Below are positions 34,542 to 45,044 of a DNA stretch of 64,000 bases, one piece after another. The stretch is from positions 29,692 through 93,691 of the forward strand of contig JAFQJD010000034.1 of the NCBI GenBank assembly GCA_017415105.1, written 5' to 3'. This DNA comes from Clostridia bacterium (GTDB taxonomy: Bacteria > Bacillota > Clostridia > UBA1381). The stretch's first letter is position 1; every line of letters starts with the position of its first letter. The notes beneath the pieces were generated by a model. That model made no database searches, had not been told where the DNA came from, and saw only the letters and a list, made by a program, of their open reading frames with translations. Made by a program: the position numbers and the translations under genes.

Positions 34542-36992
34542 ATGTTATTTTCAAACTTTACAGAGAGAGCAAGAATTGCGATAAGTGATGCACACGATAC
34601 TGCGTGCGAGCTTGGTCACAGATATATAGGAAGTGAGCACATCGTTTCGGGGCTTATAAAAGAAGGTTCTGGAGTTGCGGCAAAGCTTCTTGAAAAAGAC
34701 GGAATAACACACGACAAGGTAATAGAAAAAATCAAAGAACTTACAGGCTCGTCTGAGCCGTTACCAATGGAAACGGAGCTTGCTCTGACACCGAGAACAA
34801 AGCGGATATTACAGCTTTCGGCAATTGAAGCACGTAATATGGGGCATAGCTATATCGGAACGGAGCATATCTTAATGGCGATACTGCGTGAAGGTGAGAG
34901 TGTAGGCGTAAAAGTGCTTCTGGCACTTGGACTTAATATAAACGATGCTTACGGTGAAATCGTAGGCTCGGTAAGTGAGGGCACAACAGAGCCGTCAAAG
35001 GCAGGCCCCTATGCAAATGCACACAAGAGTAATGAGAAAACCGATACTCCGACACTTGACGAATACGGCAGGGATTTTACGGCACTTGCACGTGAGAATA
35101 AGTTTGATCCGGTAATCGGCAGAAGTAAGGAGATTGAGCGTGTAATCCAGATTATTTCACGCCGTACAAAAAACAACCCGTGTCTTATCGGTGAGCCGGG
35201 CGTTGGTAAAACGGCGGTTGCGGAAGGATTGGCACAAAAGATTGCCGCAGGTGATGTGCCGGAAATGTTAAAGTCAAAACGCCTTGTGTCAATTGACCTT
35301 TCGGCTATGCTTGCCGGGGCAAAGTACCGTGGTGAGTTTGAAGAACGTCTTAAAAAGGTAATAAACGAAGTGATTGCTGCAAGGAACGTCGTGCTCTTTG
35401 TTGATGAGTTTCATACGATTGTAGGTGCCGGCAGTGCCGAGGGCTCGCTTGATGCATCAAATATCTTAAAACCGTTTTTAGCACGCGGTGAGCTTCAGAT
35501 TATAGGTGCAACAACCCTTAAAGAGTATAAGAAATATATCGAAAAGGATGCGGCGTTGGAACGTCGTTTCCAGCCGGTAACTGTTGGCGAGCCGACGGTT
35601 GAGGAAACTGTTGAGATATTGAAGGGTATCCGTGATAAATACGAAGCACATCACGGTGTAACTATTACCGATGAAGCTTTAGAGGCAGCTGCAAAGATGT
35701 CACACAGATATATAACAGACAGATTTCTGCCCGATAAGGCAATTGACCTTGTTGATGAGGCATCATCTAAAAAACAGCTCTCATCACAGATAGCACCGCC
35801 TGACCTCAAAGCGAGGGAAAAGGAAATAGAACGACTGAAGAGTGAACGTGAAGAAGCTGTAAATGCACAGGAATACGAAAAGGCGGCAAAGCTTCGTGAT
35901 GAGGAAAAGTCAATAGCAGAAGAAGTGGAAAAACTGAAAGAGGACTGGAAAGGAACGGGAAGCACCTCAACTCTCGTTGTTACAGAAGAGGATATTGCAA
36001 AAATTCTTTCTGACTGGACGGGCGTGCCTGCATCAAAGCTGCGTGAGGAGGAGATGGATAAGCTCCGTAACCTTGAAGCAGTGCTTCATGAACGTGTTAT
36101 AGGTCAGGATGCGGCGGTAACTGCGGTTGCAAAGGCAATAAAAAGAGGTCGTGCCGGACTTAAAGACCCCAAACGACCGATTGGTTCATTCCTGTTCTTA
36201 GGCCCGACGGGCGTCGGAAAAACAGAGCTTTCAAAGACACTTTCCGAGGCGATGTTTGGTTCGGAAAACTCGCTTATCCGTGTTGATATGTCCGAGTATA
36301 TGGAAAAGCACGCTGTGTCGAAGTTTATCGGCTCACCTCCGGGATATGTCGGATTTGAGGATGGCGGTCAGCTTACAGAAAAAATCCGTAAAGCACCGTA
36401 TTCAGTGATTTTGTTTGACGAAATCGAAAAAGCACATCCTGATGTGTTTAACATTATGCTCCAGATACTTGACGACGGAATCCTGACCGACGCACAGGGC
36501 AGACGTGTGGATTTCAAGAACACTGTTATAATTATGACTTCAAACCTCGGTGCATCCGAAATTCTTGGCACAGGCTCGGCAAAGCTGGGTTTTGCGACTG
36601 TGTCTGAGAGTAACGAAAATGATGCAATCCGTGATAAGGTTATGGCAGAAGTAAAGCGTTCATTTAAGCCGGAGTTCTTAAACAGAATAGACGAAATAAT
36701 TGTGTTTGACCGTCTCACAAAGGACGAAATAAAATCCATTGCAGGTTTAATGCTTGCGTCACTGAAGAAACGGTTGGCAGAAAACGGTATCACAGTTGAA
36801 TTTACCGACAGTGCAGTAGAAAAAATCTCTGATGAAGGTTTTGACAAGGTTTACGGTGCAAGACCGCTACGCCGTGCAATCCAGAGCAAAATCGAGGATA
36901 TGCTCTCGGAGAAAATTATTGACGGTGATATTGTATCAGGAGATACAATAACCGTTGATGTATCAGACGGTGTATTTACTGTAATTAAATAA
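34542..36992 (+). CDS. clpC: Clp protease ATPase ClpC
   Basis: The 816-residue unfoldase has a double Clp-N domain (residues 1-145, with GHRYIGSEHI and GHSYIGTEHI), AAA1 with [13 protein letters not shown], a middle domain with UVR motif (NAQEYEKAAKLRDEE) and AAA2 with [14 protein letters not shown] in GSAKLGFATV is the likely ClpP-docking loop. It feeds arginine-phosphorylated proteins to ClpP. ATG 34542 is spaced correctly from AAAGGAGAG; a GTG at 34536 is too close. Confidence 0.95.
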   Translation: MLFSNFTERARIAISDAHDTACELGHRYIGSEHIVSGLIKEGSGVAAKLLEKDGITHDKVIEKIKELTGSSEPLPMETELALTPRTKRILQLSAIEARNMGHSYIGTEHILMAILREGESVGVKVLLALGLNINDAYGEIVGSVSEGTTEPSKAGPYANAHKSNEKTDTPTLDEYGRDFTALARENKFDPVIGRSKEIERVIQIISRRTKNNPCLIGEPGVGKTAVAEGLAQKIAAGDVPEMLKSKRLVSIDLSAMLAGAKYRGEFEERLKKVINEVIAARNVVLFVDEFHTIVGAGSAEGSLDASNILKPFLARGELQIIGATTLKEYKKYIEKDAALERRFQPVTVGEPTVEETVEILKGIRDKYEAHHGVTITDEALEAAAKMSHRYITDRFLPDKAIDLVDEASSKKQLSSQIAPPDLKAREKEIERLKSEREEAVNAQEYEKAAKLRDEEKSIAEEVEKLKEDWKGTGSTSTLVVTEEDIAKILSDWTGVPASKLREEEMDKLRNLEAVLHERVIGQDAAVTAVAKAIKRGRAGLKDPKRPIGSFLFLGPTGVGKTELSKTLSEAMFGSENSLIRVDMSEYMEKHAVSKFIGSPPGYVGFEDGGQLTEKIRKAPYSVILFDEIEKAHPDVFNIMLQILDDGILTDAQGRRVDFKNTVIIMTSNLGASEILGTGSAKLGFATVSESNENDAIRDKVMAEVKRSFKPEFLNRIDEIIVFDRLTKDEIKSIAGLMLASLKKRLAENGITVEFTDSAVEKISDEGFDKVYGARPLRRAIQSKIEDMLSEKIIDGDIVSGDTITVDVSDGVFTVIK

Positions 36993-36996
36993 CTGT

Positions 36997-37037
36997 AAAA
37001 GGTCACAACTATAGGCATATTATAGTTGTGGTCTTTT
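36997..37037 (+). terminator. terminator after clpC
   Basis: CACAACTATA pairs with TATAGTTGTG and the stem extends imperfectly to a TTTTT run. It closes the ctsR operon. Confidence 0.8.
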
Positions 37038-37080
37038 TATGTGCAGGAAAATGTTTTGGATAAATGGGTGCGAGATGTTA

Positions 37081-37109
37081 TTGACAAGCGGGAGAAAATA
37101 GTGTATAAT
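37081..37109 (+). promoter_or_regulatory. consensus promoter before the SLH gene
   Basis: TTGACA and TATAAT, both exact consensus, are separated by 17 bp. This should be one of the strongest promoters in the window and may also drive the pyrH block downstream. Confidence 0.9.
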
Positions 37110-37144
37110 AATGTATATAAATTTCATTTGAAAGGAAAAGAACA

Positions 37145-38152
37145 ATGAAAAAAATTAAACTAATTTCGATTTTTGCAGCTGTGATGCTTGCATTTGGTGT
37201 AACAGTAAGTGCAAACGCATTTTCAGATATGCCTGATGGTGAGATGGGAGCAGCATTGCAGAATGCAGTGGATGCAGGGCTGATAAACGGTGTGACAGAT
37301 GACACAATTGCTCCGTATGATAATATAACAAGAGCACAGATGGCGGCAATAATAACAAGAGCATTTTCAGCAACTGAGAAGAGCGATAAGGTTTTTGGTG
37401 ATGTATCAGCTGATGCGTGGTACAGTGATGTTGTATCACAGGCGGCATATATGGGTGCATTTGAGGGTGATGATAATAACAACTTCAATCCCGAGAACAA
37501 CATAACATTCCAGGAAACATACCTCGTTATTTCAAGAGTGTTCGGATTTGATGCGTACAAGGTTTCTGGCAAAGATTTTATGCTTGGTGATTGTGACATA
37601 TCAGTTCTTGATGCGTTCTCAGATAAGGATGCTATCGCAAGCTGGGCAGTAAACGGTGCCAAGTATATCGTTGGCAACGGTGGCTGGACAGGTATTGACG
37701 GAAAACTCAAGCCGACAGATTATATAACAAGAGGCGAGTTCGCAATTTTGATGGATTCAATAGTTGGCAGATACATAGATGAGCCGGGAACATATACTGC
37801 ACTCGCAGACGAACTTATTATGGTAAGATGCGGCGGCGTTGTGATAGACGGACTTAAATCAAATCACAACCTCATTCTTACATACGGTGTTGACGAAAAG
37901 GGTTGTCAGGTTATAAACTCAGTTGTTAACGGCGTAACACTTGTTCTTGGCGGTGTTGATAAATCACCGGTTGAAACAGTTGGTTCTGACGGAAAAACAA
38001 AGCTGTCTCCGAATGATGCATATGTAAGAATCCGTGGCAATTATTACGATGTTCGTGTGAAAACACCGTTTGTTTACCTTGATGCATCAGATGCAAAAGT
38101 ACAGTACTACAATGGTGGCAAAAACACTTTGGTTTCAATAAGTATTCAGTAA
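37145..38152 (+). CDS. SLH-domain exported protein
   Basis: The 335-residue protein begins with a signal peptide ([22 protein letters not shown], cleaved near ANA-FSD around residue 26). Three SLH repeats follow (about 27-72, 83-140 and 150-205), with [10 protein letters not shown] and [10 protein letters not shown] as typical ends. SLH domains bind pyruvylated cell-wall polymer. The C-terminal 125 residues are not recognised. The perfect promoter suggests high expression. pyrH starts only 20 nt downstream, in the place usually held by rpsB-tsf. Confidence 0.85.
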   Translation: MKKIKLISIFAAVMLAFGVTVSANAFSDMPDGEMGAALQNAVDAGLINGVTDDTIAPYDNITRAQMAAIITRAFSATEKSDKVFGDVSADAWYSDVVSQAAYMGAFEGDDNNNFNPENNITFQETYLVISRVFGFDAYKVSGKDFMLGDCDISVLDAFSDKDAIASWAVNGAKYIVGNGGWTGIDGKLKPTDYITRGEFAILMDSIVGRYIDEPGTYTALADELIMVRCGGVVIDGLKSNHNLILTYGVDEKGCQVINSVVNGVTLVLGGVDKSPVETVGSDGKTKLSPNDAYVRIRGNYYDVRVKTPFVYLDASDAKVQYYNGGKNTLVSISIQ

Positions 38153-38172
38153 CATCAGGGGAGGGCATAAGA

Positions 38173-38889
38173 ATGAGAGTTAAGTATAAGAAGGTTTTGT
38201 TGAAGGTCAGCGGCGAAGCAATGGCGGGACCACAGGGGTTTGGTATAGATGAAACTACTGTAAACGAAATATCACAGTATATCAAAAAAATAGTTGATAT
38301 GGGAGTCGGTGTTTCAATCGTTGTTGGTGGCGGAAATATCTGGCGTGGCAGATCAAGCGAGAATATGGACCGTACACGTGCTGACCATATGGGAATGCTT
38401 GCGACTGCAATAAATTCACTTGCACTTTGCAGTGCACTTGAGGCAATCGGAGTTGAGACAAGAGTTGAAACAGCAATCGAGATGCGACAAATTGCAGAAC
38501 CGTATATAAGAGGCCGTGCAATGCGTCATCTTGATAAGGGCAGAGTAGTGATATTCGGATGCGGAACGGGTAACCCGTTTATGTCAACTGATACTGCGGC
38601 GGCATTAAGAGCTGTAGAGATGGATGTTGATGTGATACTGCTAGCAAAAAAAGTTGATGCAGTATATGACAGTGACCCGAACATAAACCCTGACGCAAAG
38701 AGATATACTAATCTTTCATTCAGTGACATTCTTTCAAAGAATCTCGGAGTTATGGACTCCACTGCGGCATCACTTTGCCGTGATAATAATATGCCTATTC
38801 TTGTTTTCGGACTTAACGATCCGGAAAACATTGTAAGAGCCGTAAAGGGCGATAAAATAGGAACTCTCGTTAACGCAGAGGGTAAATAA
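38173..38889 (+). CDS. pyrH: UMP kinase
   Basis: The 238-residue enzyme converts UMP to [24 protein letters not shown] and [11 protein letters not shown] are the amino-acid-kinase-fold substrate loops; [17 protein letters not shown] is the UMP-binding segment. GGGGAGGGC precedes the ATG. It begins the conserved pyrH-frr-uppS-cdsA-dxr-rseP block. Confidence 0.96.
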   Translation: MRVKYKKVLLKVSGEAMAGPQGFGIDETTVNEISQYIKKIVDMGVGVSIVVGGGNIWRGRSSENMDRTRADHMGMLATAINSLALCSALEAIGVETRVETAIEMRQIAEPYIRGRAMRHLDKGRVVIFGCGTGNPFMSTDTAAALRAVEMDVDVILLAKKVDAVYDSDPNINPDAKRYTNLSFSDILSKNLGVMDSTAASLCRDNNMPILVFGLNDPENIVRAVKGDKIGTLVNAEGK

Positions 38890-38910
38890 GCATTATAGGA
38901 GGAAACTAAA

Positions 38911-39462
38911 ATGGGAAACTATCCTGAAATAGAAGCAAAAATGGAAAAACGTATTGACGGACTTGTAAGTGAGTTCAAAACTATACGTGCAGGCCGTGCA
39001 AATGCATCAGTGCTTGACAAAATAGCAATCGACTACTACGGTACAATGACACCGGTTCAGCAGGTGGGTTCAATTTCATCACCTGAGCCGAGAATGCTCG
39101 TTATTCAGCCGTGGGATGGCTCGGTTCTTTCAGAAATCGAAAAGGCAATCAATAAATCAGACCTCGGTATAAGTCCGCAGAACGACGGTAAGGTTATAAG
39201 ACTAAACTTCCCGCCACTTACAGAGGAGCGTCGCCGTGAGTTGGTTAAGACTGTTAAAAAGTATGCTGAAGAAGCAAAAGTACAGATCCGTAACGTGCGT
39301 CGTGATGCTCTTGAAATGTACAAGAAGCAGAAGAAGGACGGCGAGGTTACAGAGGATGATTTAAAGACGATCGAGAAGGATATACAGAATATGACAGACA
39401 AGTATATCAAGGAGATTGATGATATTACATCAGATAAGGAAAAGGAAATCACAGAAATCTGA
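38911..39462 (+). CDS. frr: ribosome recycling factor
   Basis: The 183-residue protein is full length. [21 protein letters not shown] and the long helical segment [21 protein letters not shown] are conserved in RRF, which with EF-G splits post-termination ribosomes. AGGAGG lies before the start. A perfect 15-bp hairpin follows the stop. Confidence 0.96.
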   Translation: MGNYPEIEAKMEKRIDGLVSEFKTIRAGRANASVLDKIAIDYYGTMTPVQQVGSISSPEPRMLVIQPWDGSVLSEIEKAINKSDLGISPQNDGKVIRLNFPPLTEERRRELVKTVKKYAEEAKVQIRNVRRDALEMYKKQKKDGEVTEDDLKTIEKDIQNMTDKYIKEIDDITSDKEKEITEI

Positions 39463-39473
39463 TTTTGAAAACT

Positions 39474-39509
39474 AAACAGTATCACGCAATCGGTGCGTGA
39501 TACTGTTTT
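39474..39509 (+). terminator. hairpin between frr and uppS
   Basis: A perfect 15-bp stem (39474-39488 with 39494-39508) encloses ATCGG. Only four T's complete the right side before a C, so it may be a partial terminator or mRNA-stability element inside the operon. No separate uppS promoter was recognised. Confidence 0.55.
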
Positions 39510-39541
39510 CGCATTATATTGTCAACACGAAAGGGACGATA

Positions 39542-40285
39542 ATGATGTTTTTTAAACGGAAAAACATTGATAATTCAATTGATATGTCAAATCTTCCTGA
39601 ACATATAGGAGTCATAATGGACGGTAACGGAAGATGGGCGAAAAAACGTGGATTACCACGCAGTGCCGGACACAAAGCAGGTGCTGAGTCGCTTAAAAAG
39701 ATTGTTACAGAAGCGAATAATATGGGTATAAAATATATAACCGTATACGCTTTCTCAACCGAAAACTGGAAACGACCAAAAGCAGAGGTTGACTATCTTA
39801 TGAATCTGCTTATGGATTATCTTATAAATGCAGAAAAAACACTTGCAGGTGAGAATGTACGTATCCGTGCGATAGGCTCAAGAGCAGAGCTTTCGGATGA
39901 GATGTGCAGGCAAATTGAAAAGACAGAAAAACTTACTGCAGACCGTAGCGGTATTGTTATGAATATTGCACTTAACTACGGGGGCAGGGAGGAGCTTGTA
40001 AACGCAACAAGAAGTCTTTGCCGTGCGGTGGCAGACGGAAAGCTTGCTCCTGAGGATATAACGGAAGAAAAAATAGAGGGAGAGCTATACACAGCAAACC
40101 AGCCTGATGTGGATTTACTTATCCGAACAAGCGGTGAGCAGCGTCTTTCAAACTTTATGCTCTGGCAGGTCAGCTATGCAGAAATGATATTTGTAAAAAA
40201 GGCGTGGCCGGACTTTAAGCCACGTGATTTACACGAATGTATAAGAATATACCAAGGTAGAGGACGCCGTTTTGGCGGAATTTAA
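39542..40285 (+). CDS. uppS: undecaprenyl diphosphate synthase
   Basis: The 247-residue cis-prenyltransferase makes the C55 lipid carrier for wall synthesis. IMDGNGRWAKKRGL is the diphosphate-binding motif with catalytic Asp, and DLLIRTSGEQRLSNFMLWQ the second signature. The ATG at 39542 follows AAAGGGACG; upstream in-frame codons lie in the frr hairpin. The last codons overlap the left arm of hairpin element B. Confidence 0.94.
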   Translation: MMFFKRKNIDNSIDMSNLPEHIGVIMDGNGRWAKKRGLPRSAGHKAGAESLKKIVTEANNMGIKYITVYAFSTENWKRPKAEVDYLMNLLMDYLINAEKTLAGENVRIRAIGSRAELSDEMCRQIEKTEKLTADRSGIVMNIALNYGGREELVNATRSLCRAVADGKLAPEDITEEKIEGELYTANQPDVDLLIRTSGEQRLSNFMLWQVSYAEMIFVKKAWPDFKPRDLHECIRIYQGRGRRFGGI

Positions 40286-40367
40286 TCACTCATCTTGCGT
40301 GCTTGTGCTCACTCGCGTACCGGCGTACAGCTCGCTCGCCTAAACGCACAATCTAAGCAATTAAATT
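40279..40367. repeat. hairpin element family, copy B (before cdsA)
   Basis: Outer arms AATTTAAT (40279-40286) and ATTAAATT (40360-40367) enclose a TTGTGC/GCACAA stem and the core ACTCGCGTACCGG..TACAG.CTCGCTCGC. The arms differ from copies A and C (AATAAAT/ATTTATT) but stay complementary. The element lies between uppS and cdsA, starting at the uppS stop. Confidence 0.65.
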
Positions 40368-40399
40368 ACACTCTCAAAAAACTGAAAGGAAAAATAACT

Positions 40400-41197
40400 A
40401 TGCTTACAAGAACAATTACAGCAGTTGTAGCTTTGCTCGTTTTTATAGGGGTTATTGCCGCAGGCAATCCGGTGTTTTCAATAGCTATGGCGGCAATAAT
40501 TTTATTTATGATATATGAGGTTTCAGGTGCGATTGCCAAATCAAAATCTGTAAAAGTATCAGGCTTTATAACGGGAGCATTGTTACTTCTGGGCTTATAT
40601 TTCAATATGGTTGATGTTGCACTTGTTCTGTCAATAATAATTGCGATGATATTCGTTATAGCCATTCACGGAAAAAGCAAATTTCCCGAAATGTTTTCTA
40701 TGCAGTTTATGGCGATATACATAACCCTCTTTATGAGCTATATACCGAGAATGTTTTCTGAAATGGGACTTGCGGTGATGGCACTGGTATTCATTATTGC
40801 GTGGGGCAGTGACACTGCGGCATATTTCTGCGGTACATTCTTCGGTAAGCATAAGCTTATACCGAAGGTAAGCCCGAAAAAGACCATAGAGGGCTCAGTT
40901 GGTGCAGTTATCTGTACAGCACTTTTATGCGTGCTCTACCTCTTTATCCTCGATAAATGCGGTGTTGCATTTACGGCGGTAACGGTGGCAAACTACATAG
41001 GCATTGCGATTGTAGGTTTTGTTGCATCAATCCTGTCACAGCTTGGAGATCTGGCAGCATCTGCAATAAAGCGTGATGCTGAAATTAAGGACTACGGCAA
41101 AATATTCCCCGGCCACGGCGGTTTTATGGACAGATTTGACAGTGTGGTATTTATTGCCCCGATTGTGTATTATTTGTGCGTATATCTAATTAAGTAA
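40400..41197 (+). CDS. cdsA: phosphatidate cytidylyltransferase
   Basis: The 265-residue membrane enzyme makes CDP-diacylglycerol. Its signature SAIKRDAEIKDYGKIFPGHG continues with GFMDRFD near the C-terminus. Several hydrophobic helices precede it. ATG 40400 follows GAAAGGAAAA; the long open frame upstream is repeat sequence of hairpin element B and not coding. Confidence 0.93.
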   Translation: MLTRTITAVVALLVFIGVIAAGNPVFSIAMAAIILFMIYEVSGAIAKSKSVKVSGFITGALLLLGLYFNMVDVALVLSIIIAMIFVIAIHGKSKFPEMFSMQFMAIYITLFMSYIPRMFSEMGLAVMALVFIIAWGSDTAAYFCGTFFGKHKLIPKVSPKKTIEGSVGAVICTALLCVLYLFILDKCGVAFTAVTVANYIGIAIVGFVASILSQLGDLAASAIKRDAEIKDYGKIFPGHGGFMDRFDSVVFIAPIVYYLCVYLIK

Positions 41198-41224
41198 GAA
41201 TATACTGAAAGGAAAAAACATAAA

Positions 41225-42376
41225 ATGAACATATCAATTCTTGGCTCAACCGGCTCGATCGGTACACAGACACTTGATTGTGTTCGTGACCATCCCGATT
41301 GCTTTAAGGTGTCTGCAATAACCGGTAACAAAAACGTGAAACTCCTTGAAGAGCAGGCACGTGAATTTATGCCGGAGCTTGTTTGTGTTGCGGATGAAAC
41401 GGCAGCAGGTGAGCTTAAGATAAAGCTTAAGGATACGGGAATCCGTGTGCTTGGCGGTAAGGATAGTATAGTAGAAGCGGCAATGCATCCGTTAGCTGAA
41501 ACAACGGTAGTTTCTGTCGTGGGAATGGCAGGCATTGAGCCGACAATTGCGGCAATTAAGAGCAACAAGCGAGTTGCACTTGCAAATAAGGAAACACTTG
41601 TTGCTGCAGGAAATATTATAAAAGATTGCGAAAATGAATACGGCAAATGCATAATCCCTGTCGACAGTGAACATTCTGCAATTTTTCAGTCGATGCAGGG
41701 TATGGCAGGCAAACGTGAAATCAAGAAGATACTGCTCACTGCGTCAGGCGGTACGTTCTATGGAAAAAAACGCAGTGATTTAATTGATATAAAGCCGAGT
41801 GACGCACTTCATAACCCGAACTGGGATATGGGAGCAAAGGTAACGATAGACTCATCAACCCTTGTCAATAAGGGGCTTGAGATGATAGAGGCGAAGTGGC
41901 TTTTTGATGTACCTATGGATAAAATCGAGGTGTTGGTTCACCGTCAGAGTGTTCTTCATTCTGCAGTTCAGTTTACGGATAATGCTGTTATTGCACAGCT
42001 TGGCTCGCCCGATATGCGTGTTCCGATACAGTATGCCCTGACTTATCCCAACCGTATGTCAATCCCGGGCAATGAGCTTGATTTATTTGAATACGCATCA
42101 TTGACGTTTGAAAAACCGGACATAGAAACATTTTACGCACTCAATCTTGCAAGAAAAGCAGGTGAGGAGGCCGGAACTCTTGCGACGGTATTTAATGCCG
42201 CAGACGAGGCAGCGGTTGAACTGTTTATGAAAGAAAAGATTTCATACCTTGAAATAACCGAAGCTATAGAATACGCAATGAGTGAGCATAAAAACGTAGA
42301 TAATCCGACACTGGCGGATATTTATTCGGCAGATAAGGAAGCGAGAGAATGTGTTTACAGTAAATTCTCAAAATAG
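41225..42376 (+). CDS. dxr: 1-deoxy-D-xylulose-5-phosphate reductoisomerase
   Basis: The 383-residue NADPH enzyme is step two of the MEP isoprenoid pathway. ILGSTGSIGTQTLD is the nucleotide-binding loop, ALANKETLVAAG and PVDSEHSAIFQ hold the active site, and SGGTFYGKK/NWDMGAKVTIDSSTLVNKGLE the substrate loop. IspG, a later MEP enzyme, is two genes downstream. Confidence 0.96.
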   Translation: MNISILGSTGSIGTQTLDCVRDHPDCFKVSAITGNKNVKLLEEQAREFMPELVCVADETAAGELKIKLKDTGIRVLGGKDSIVEAAMHPLAETTVVSVVGMAGIEPTIAAIKSNKRVALANKETLVAAGNIIKDCENEYGKCIIPVDSEHSAIFQSMQGMAGKREIKKILLTASGGTFYGKKRSDLIDIKPSDALHNPNWDMGAKVTIDSSTLVNKGLEMIEAKWLFDVPMDKIEVLVHRQSVLHSAVQFTDNAVIAQLGSPDMRVPIQYALTYPNRMSIPGNELDLFEYASLTFEKPDIETFYALNLARKAGEEAGTLATVFNAADEAAVELFMKEKISYLEITEAIEYAMSEHKNVDNPTLADIYSADKEARECVYSKFSK

Positions 42377-42389
42377 GAGGCGGTAAGGC

Positions 42390-43547
42390 TTGGTAACAGC
42401 TATAATAACAATAATAATGTTCCTTGTGATGGTTTCACTTCACGAGTTCGGGCATTTCATCACAGCAAAGCTTATGAACTTCAAAATCCTAGAATATGCA
42501 ATAGGCTTCGGCCCTGCTATATGGAAAAGCAAAAAGAGTGCTATACAATATTCACTGCGAATAATTCCGTTTGGCGGTTACTGTAAATTTGAGGGCGAGG
42601 ATACTGAATCGGAGGACCCGCGTGCCTTTTCAAATCAGGCGGTATGGAAACGAATCATAGTTGTAGCTGCAGGTGGCGTATTCAATGTAATTCTCGGCTT
42701 TGTATTGTTTTTGTTGATAATTTCACAGACATCGCCTATGGTGACAAATAAGGTTGAGTCTGTGGTCAGTGACAGTTATATAGCAGAATCGGGACTTTTG
42801 CCGGGTGATGAAATAGTAAGAATAAACGGTAAAAAGGTCAACTTCTATAACGATATTACACTTTACGCACAGGATTTTACGGAGAATACTGAATGTACAG
42901 TTGTAGTTAAACGTGACGGTGAAAAACACGAGATTGATTTTAAACCGACAAAGAGCACTGTAGTATATGACTACAAGGAAGATGGTGTTTCAGTTTCTGA
43001 ATTTGTGAACGGCAAACCTGCAGGAACAAAGGATTACGAATACAATGAGGATATTGTTAAAGACGAAGAACTTGTTGGCAAGAAGGAAAAGGTTGAAAGA
43101 CTTATAATAGGTTTTGTGCCGTATCAGGAGGATGTAACTGTATTTAATATATGGGGCGAGGCATGGAATCAGACAAGATTTGTTGTGAAGCTTGTTTATA
43201 ACTCGCTATGGCAGATGGTGACCGGAAAGGTCGGTGTTGATCAGATGAGCGGTCCCGTAGGTATTGTTAAAGAGGTCAATAATGCGGTCAATTCCGGTAG
43301 CACAAGCTGGTTATATGTTCTTAACCTAACAGCACTCCTGACCATAAATCTTGGAGTATTTAACCTGTTGCCATTACCTGCACTTGATGGCGGCAGACTG
43401 TTCTTTATGATAATTGAGCTTATAACACGCAAAAAGATACCGCCTGAAAAAGAGGGAATGGTGCATGGCATAGGTTTTATGCTTCTTATAGCATTGGTGA
43501 TTTTTGTTTCGTTTAACGATATAATGAAGCTTATAAACGGAGGATAA
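42390..43547 (+). CDS. rseP: site-2 protease RseP (RasP)
   Basis: The 385-residue intramembrane zinc protease has HEFGH in the first membrane helix, a PDZ domain (about residues 125-180) and [12 protein letters not shown] in the third helix, all standard. It cleaves anti-sigma factors and signal-peptide remnants. The start is TTG at 42390, eight bases after AGGAGG. The stop shares a base with the ispG start. Confidence 0.94.
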   Translation: MVTAIITIIMFLVMVSLHEFGHFITAKLMNFKILEYAIGFGPAIWKSKKSAIQYSLRIIPFGGYCKFEGEDTESEDPRAFSNQAVWKRIIVVAAGGVFNVILGFVLFLLIISQTSPMVTNKVESVVSDSYIAESGLLPGDEIVRINGKKVNFYNDITLYAQDFTENTECTVVVKRDGEKHEIDFKPTKSTVVYDYKEDGVSVSEFVNGKPAGTKDYEYNEDIVKDEELVGKKEKVERLIIGFVPYQEDVTVFNIWGEAWNQTRFVVKLVYNSLWQMVTGKVGVDQMSGPVGIVKEVNNAVNSGSTSWLYVLNLTALLTINLGVFNLLPLPALDGGRLFFMIIELITRKKIPPEKEGMVHGIGFMLLIALVIFVSFNDIMKLINGG

Positions 43548-44596
43548 TGATGCAGAGGATAACAAGAACGGTAAATGTTGGCGGTGTAAAAATCGGAGGC
43601 GGAAATCCGGTTTTGATACAGTCTATGTGCAATACCGATACACGTGATGTGAAAGCTACTGTAGAGCAGATAAAACTACTTGAGGATGCAGGCTGTGAAA
43701 TCATCCGTGTAGCTGTGCCGGATATGGAGGCAGCAGAGGCGATTGCAGCGATAAAAAAGCAGATTAAAATACCACTTGTTTCAGATATTCATTTTGATTA
43801 CAGACTTGCACTCAAATGTATAGAAAATGGCATTGACAAGGTGCGTATAAATCCGGGCAACATAGGTGAGCGTGAGCGTGTAAAGCTTGTGGCGGATGCC
43901 GCAAAGGCAAACGGAGTACCGATACGCATAGGCGTAAACGGCGGTTCACTTGAAAAAGACCTTGTTGCAAAATACGGCGGTGCGACAGCAGATGCACTTG
44001 TTGAAAGTGCAATGGGGCATATTGAGATACTTAATGATTTGAATTTTCCGGATATTGTAGTATCAATCAAGGTTTCAAATGTGCCGGTAATGCTTGAGGC
44101 ATACAGAAAGTTTGCCAAGTTATGCGATATACCGTTGCATATCGGAGTCACTGAAGCAGGAACGGAGTATATGGGAACGGTAAAATCCAGCATCGGTATA
44201 GGTGCATTGCTCTCAGAGGGGATAGGCGATACAATGCGTGTATCACTTACTGCTGATCCTGTTAAGGAAATATATCTGGCAAAGGATATACTACGGATAC
44301 TCGGCAAACGTAATGACGGCGTGGAGTTCGTATCGTGCCCGACGTGCGGAAGAACAGAGATTGACCTGATAAAGATAGCAAACGAGGTCGAAGCGCATCT
44401 TAAAAATGTGAATAAGAAAATAAAGGTTGCGGTTATGGGCTGTGTAGTAAACGGTCCGGGTGAGGCAAGGGATGCCGATATAGGGATTGCCGGAGGAAAA
44501 GGCGAGTGCCTTATATTCAAAAAAGGCGTACCGCTGAAAAAAGTACCCGAAGACATTGCTGTAGCAGAGCTTATAAAGGAAATAGAAAAACTATAA
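43547..44596 (+). CDS. ispG: 4-hydroxy-3-methylbut-2-enyl diphosphate synthase
   Basis: The 349-residue iron-sulfur enzyme of the MEP pathway has [21 protein letters not shown] split over its start, [12 protein letters not shown] and [14 protein letters not shown], which supply the 4Fe-4S cysteines. Translation may begin at ATG 43547 or the next codon, 43550. GGAGG lies inside the end of rseP. Confidence 0.95.
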   Translation: MMQRITRTVNVGGVKIGGGNPVLIQSMCNTDTRDVKATVEQIKLLEDAGCEIIRVAVPDMEAAEAIAAIKKQIKIPLVSDIHFDYRLALKCIENGIDKVRINPGNIGERERVKLVADAAKANGVPIRIGVNGGSLEKDLVAKYGGATADALVESAMGHIEILNDLNFPDIVVSIKVSNVPVMLEAYRKFAKLCDIPLHIGVTEAGTEYMGTVKSSIGIGALLSEGIGDTMRVSLTADPVKEIYLAKDILRILGKRNDGVEFVSCPTCGRTEIDLIKIANEVEAHLKNVNKKIKVAVMGCVVNGPGEARDADIGIAGGKGECLIFKKGVPLKKVPEDIAVAELIKEIEKL

Positions 44597-44609
44597 AGGA
44601 GAAACAGAA

Positions 44610-45044
44610 ATGAAAAAAATACTTGTAATAAACGGAGTAAATCTTAATATGCTCGGTGTGCGTGAGCCGGAGGTGTATGGAAAGGCGACACTGAAAGACC
44701 TGCATGAAATGATTGAAGGCTGGGCAAAAGAGGTTGGCTGTGAGGTGACTTGTGTACAGAGTAATTACGAAGGCGAAATATGTGAAAAAATCCATCAGGC
44801 ATACGGTGTGTATGACGGTATAGTTATAAACCCTGCCGCATTCACTCATTATTCCTATGCTATCCGTGATGCTCTTAGCTCGGTAAGAATTCCTGCAATA
44901 GAAGTGCATATTTCGAATGTACATAAGCGTGAGGCATTCAGAGATAATTCTGTGATAGTTCCGGAATGTATGGGGCAGGTCTGCGGACTGGGTTATAAGG
45001 GTTATAAGTACGCATTGGAGGCACTTTGTGATGTCGAGGGTTAA
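44610..45044 (+). CDS. aroQ: 3-dehydroquinate dehydratase, type II
   Basis: The 144-residue enzyme of the shikimate pathway has NGVNLNMLGVREPEVYG with the catalytic Arg and Tyr, INPAAFTHYSYAIRDAL and EVHISNVHKREAFRDNS. The usual NGPN is NGVN here. AAAGGAG precedes the ATG. The end overlaps the peptidase gene. Confidence 0.94.
   Translation: MKKILVINGVNLNMLGVREPEVYGKATLKDLHEMIEGWAKEVGCEVTCVQSNYEGEICEKIHQAYGVYDGIVINPAAFTHYSYAIRDALSSVRIPAIEVHISNVHKREAFRDNSVIVPECMGQVCGLGYKGYKYALEALCDVEG

Noticed and set aside
40295..40399. N-terminal extension of CdsA
   Set aside because: It would translate hairpin element B; a good ribosome-binding site and family start are at 40400.
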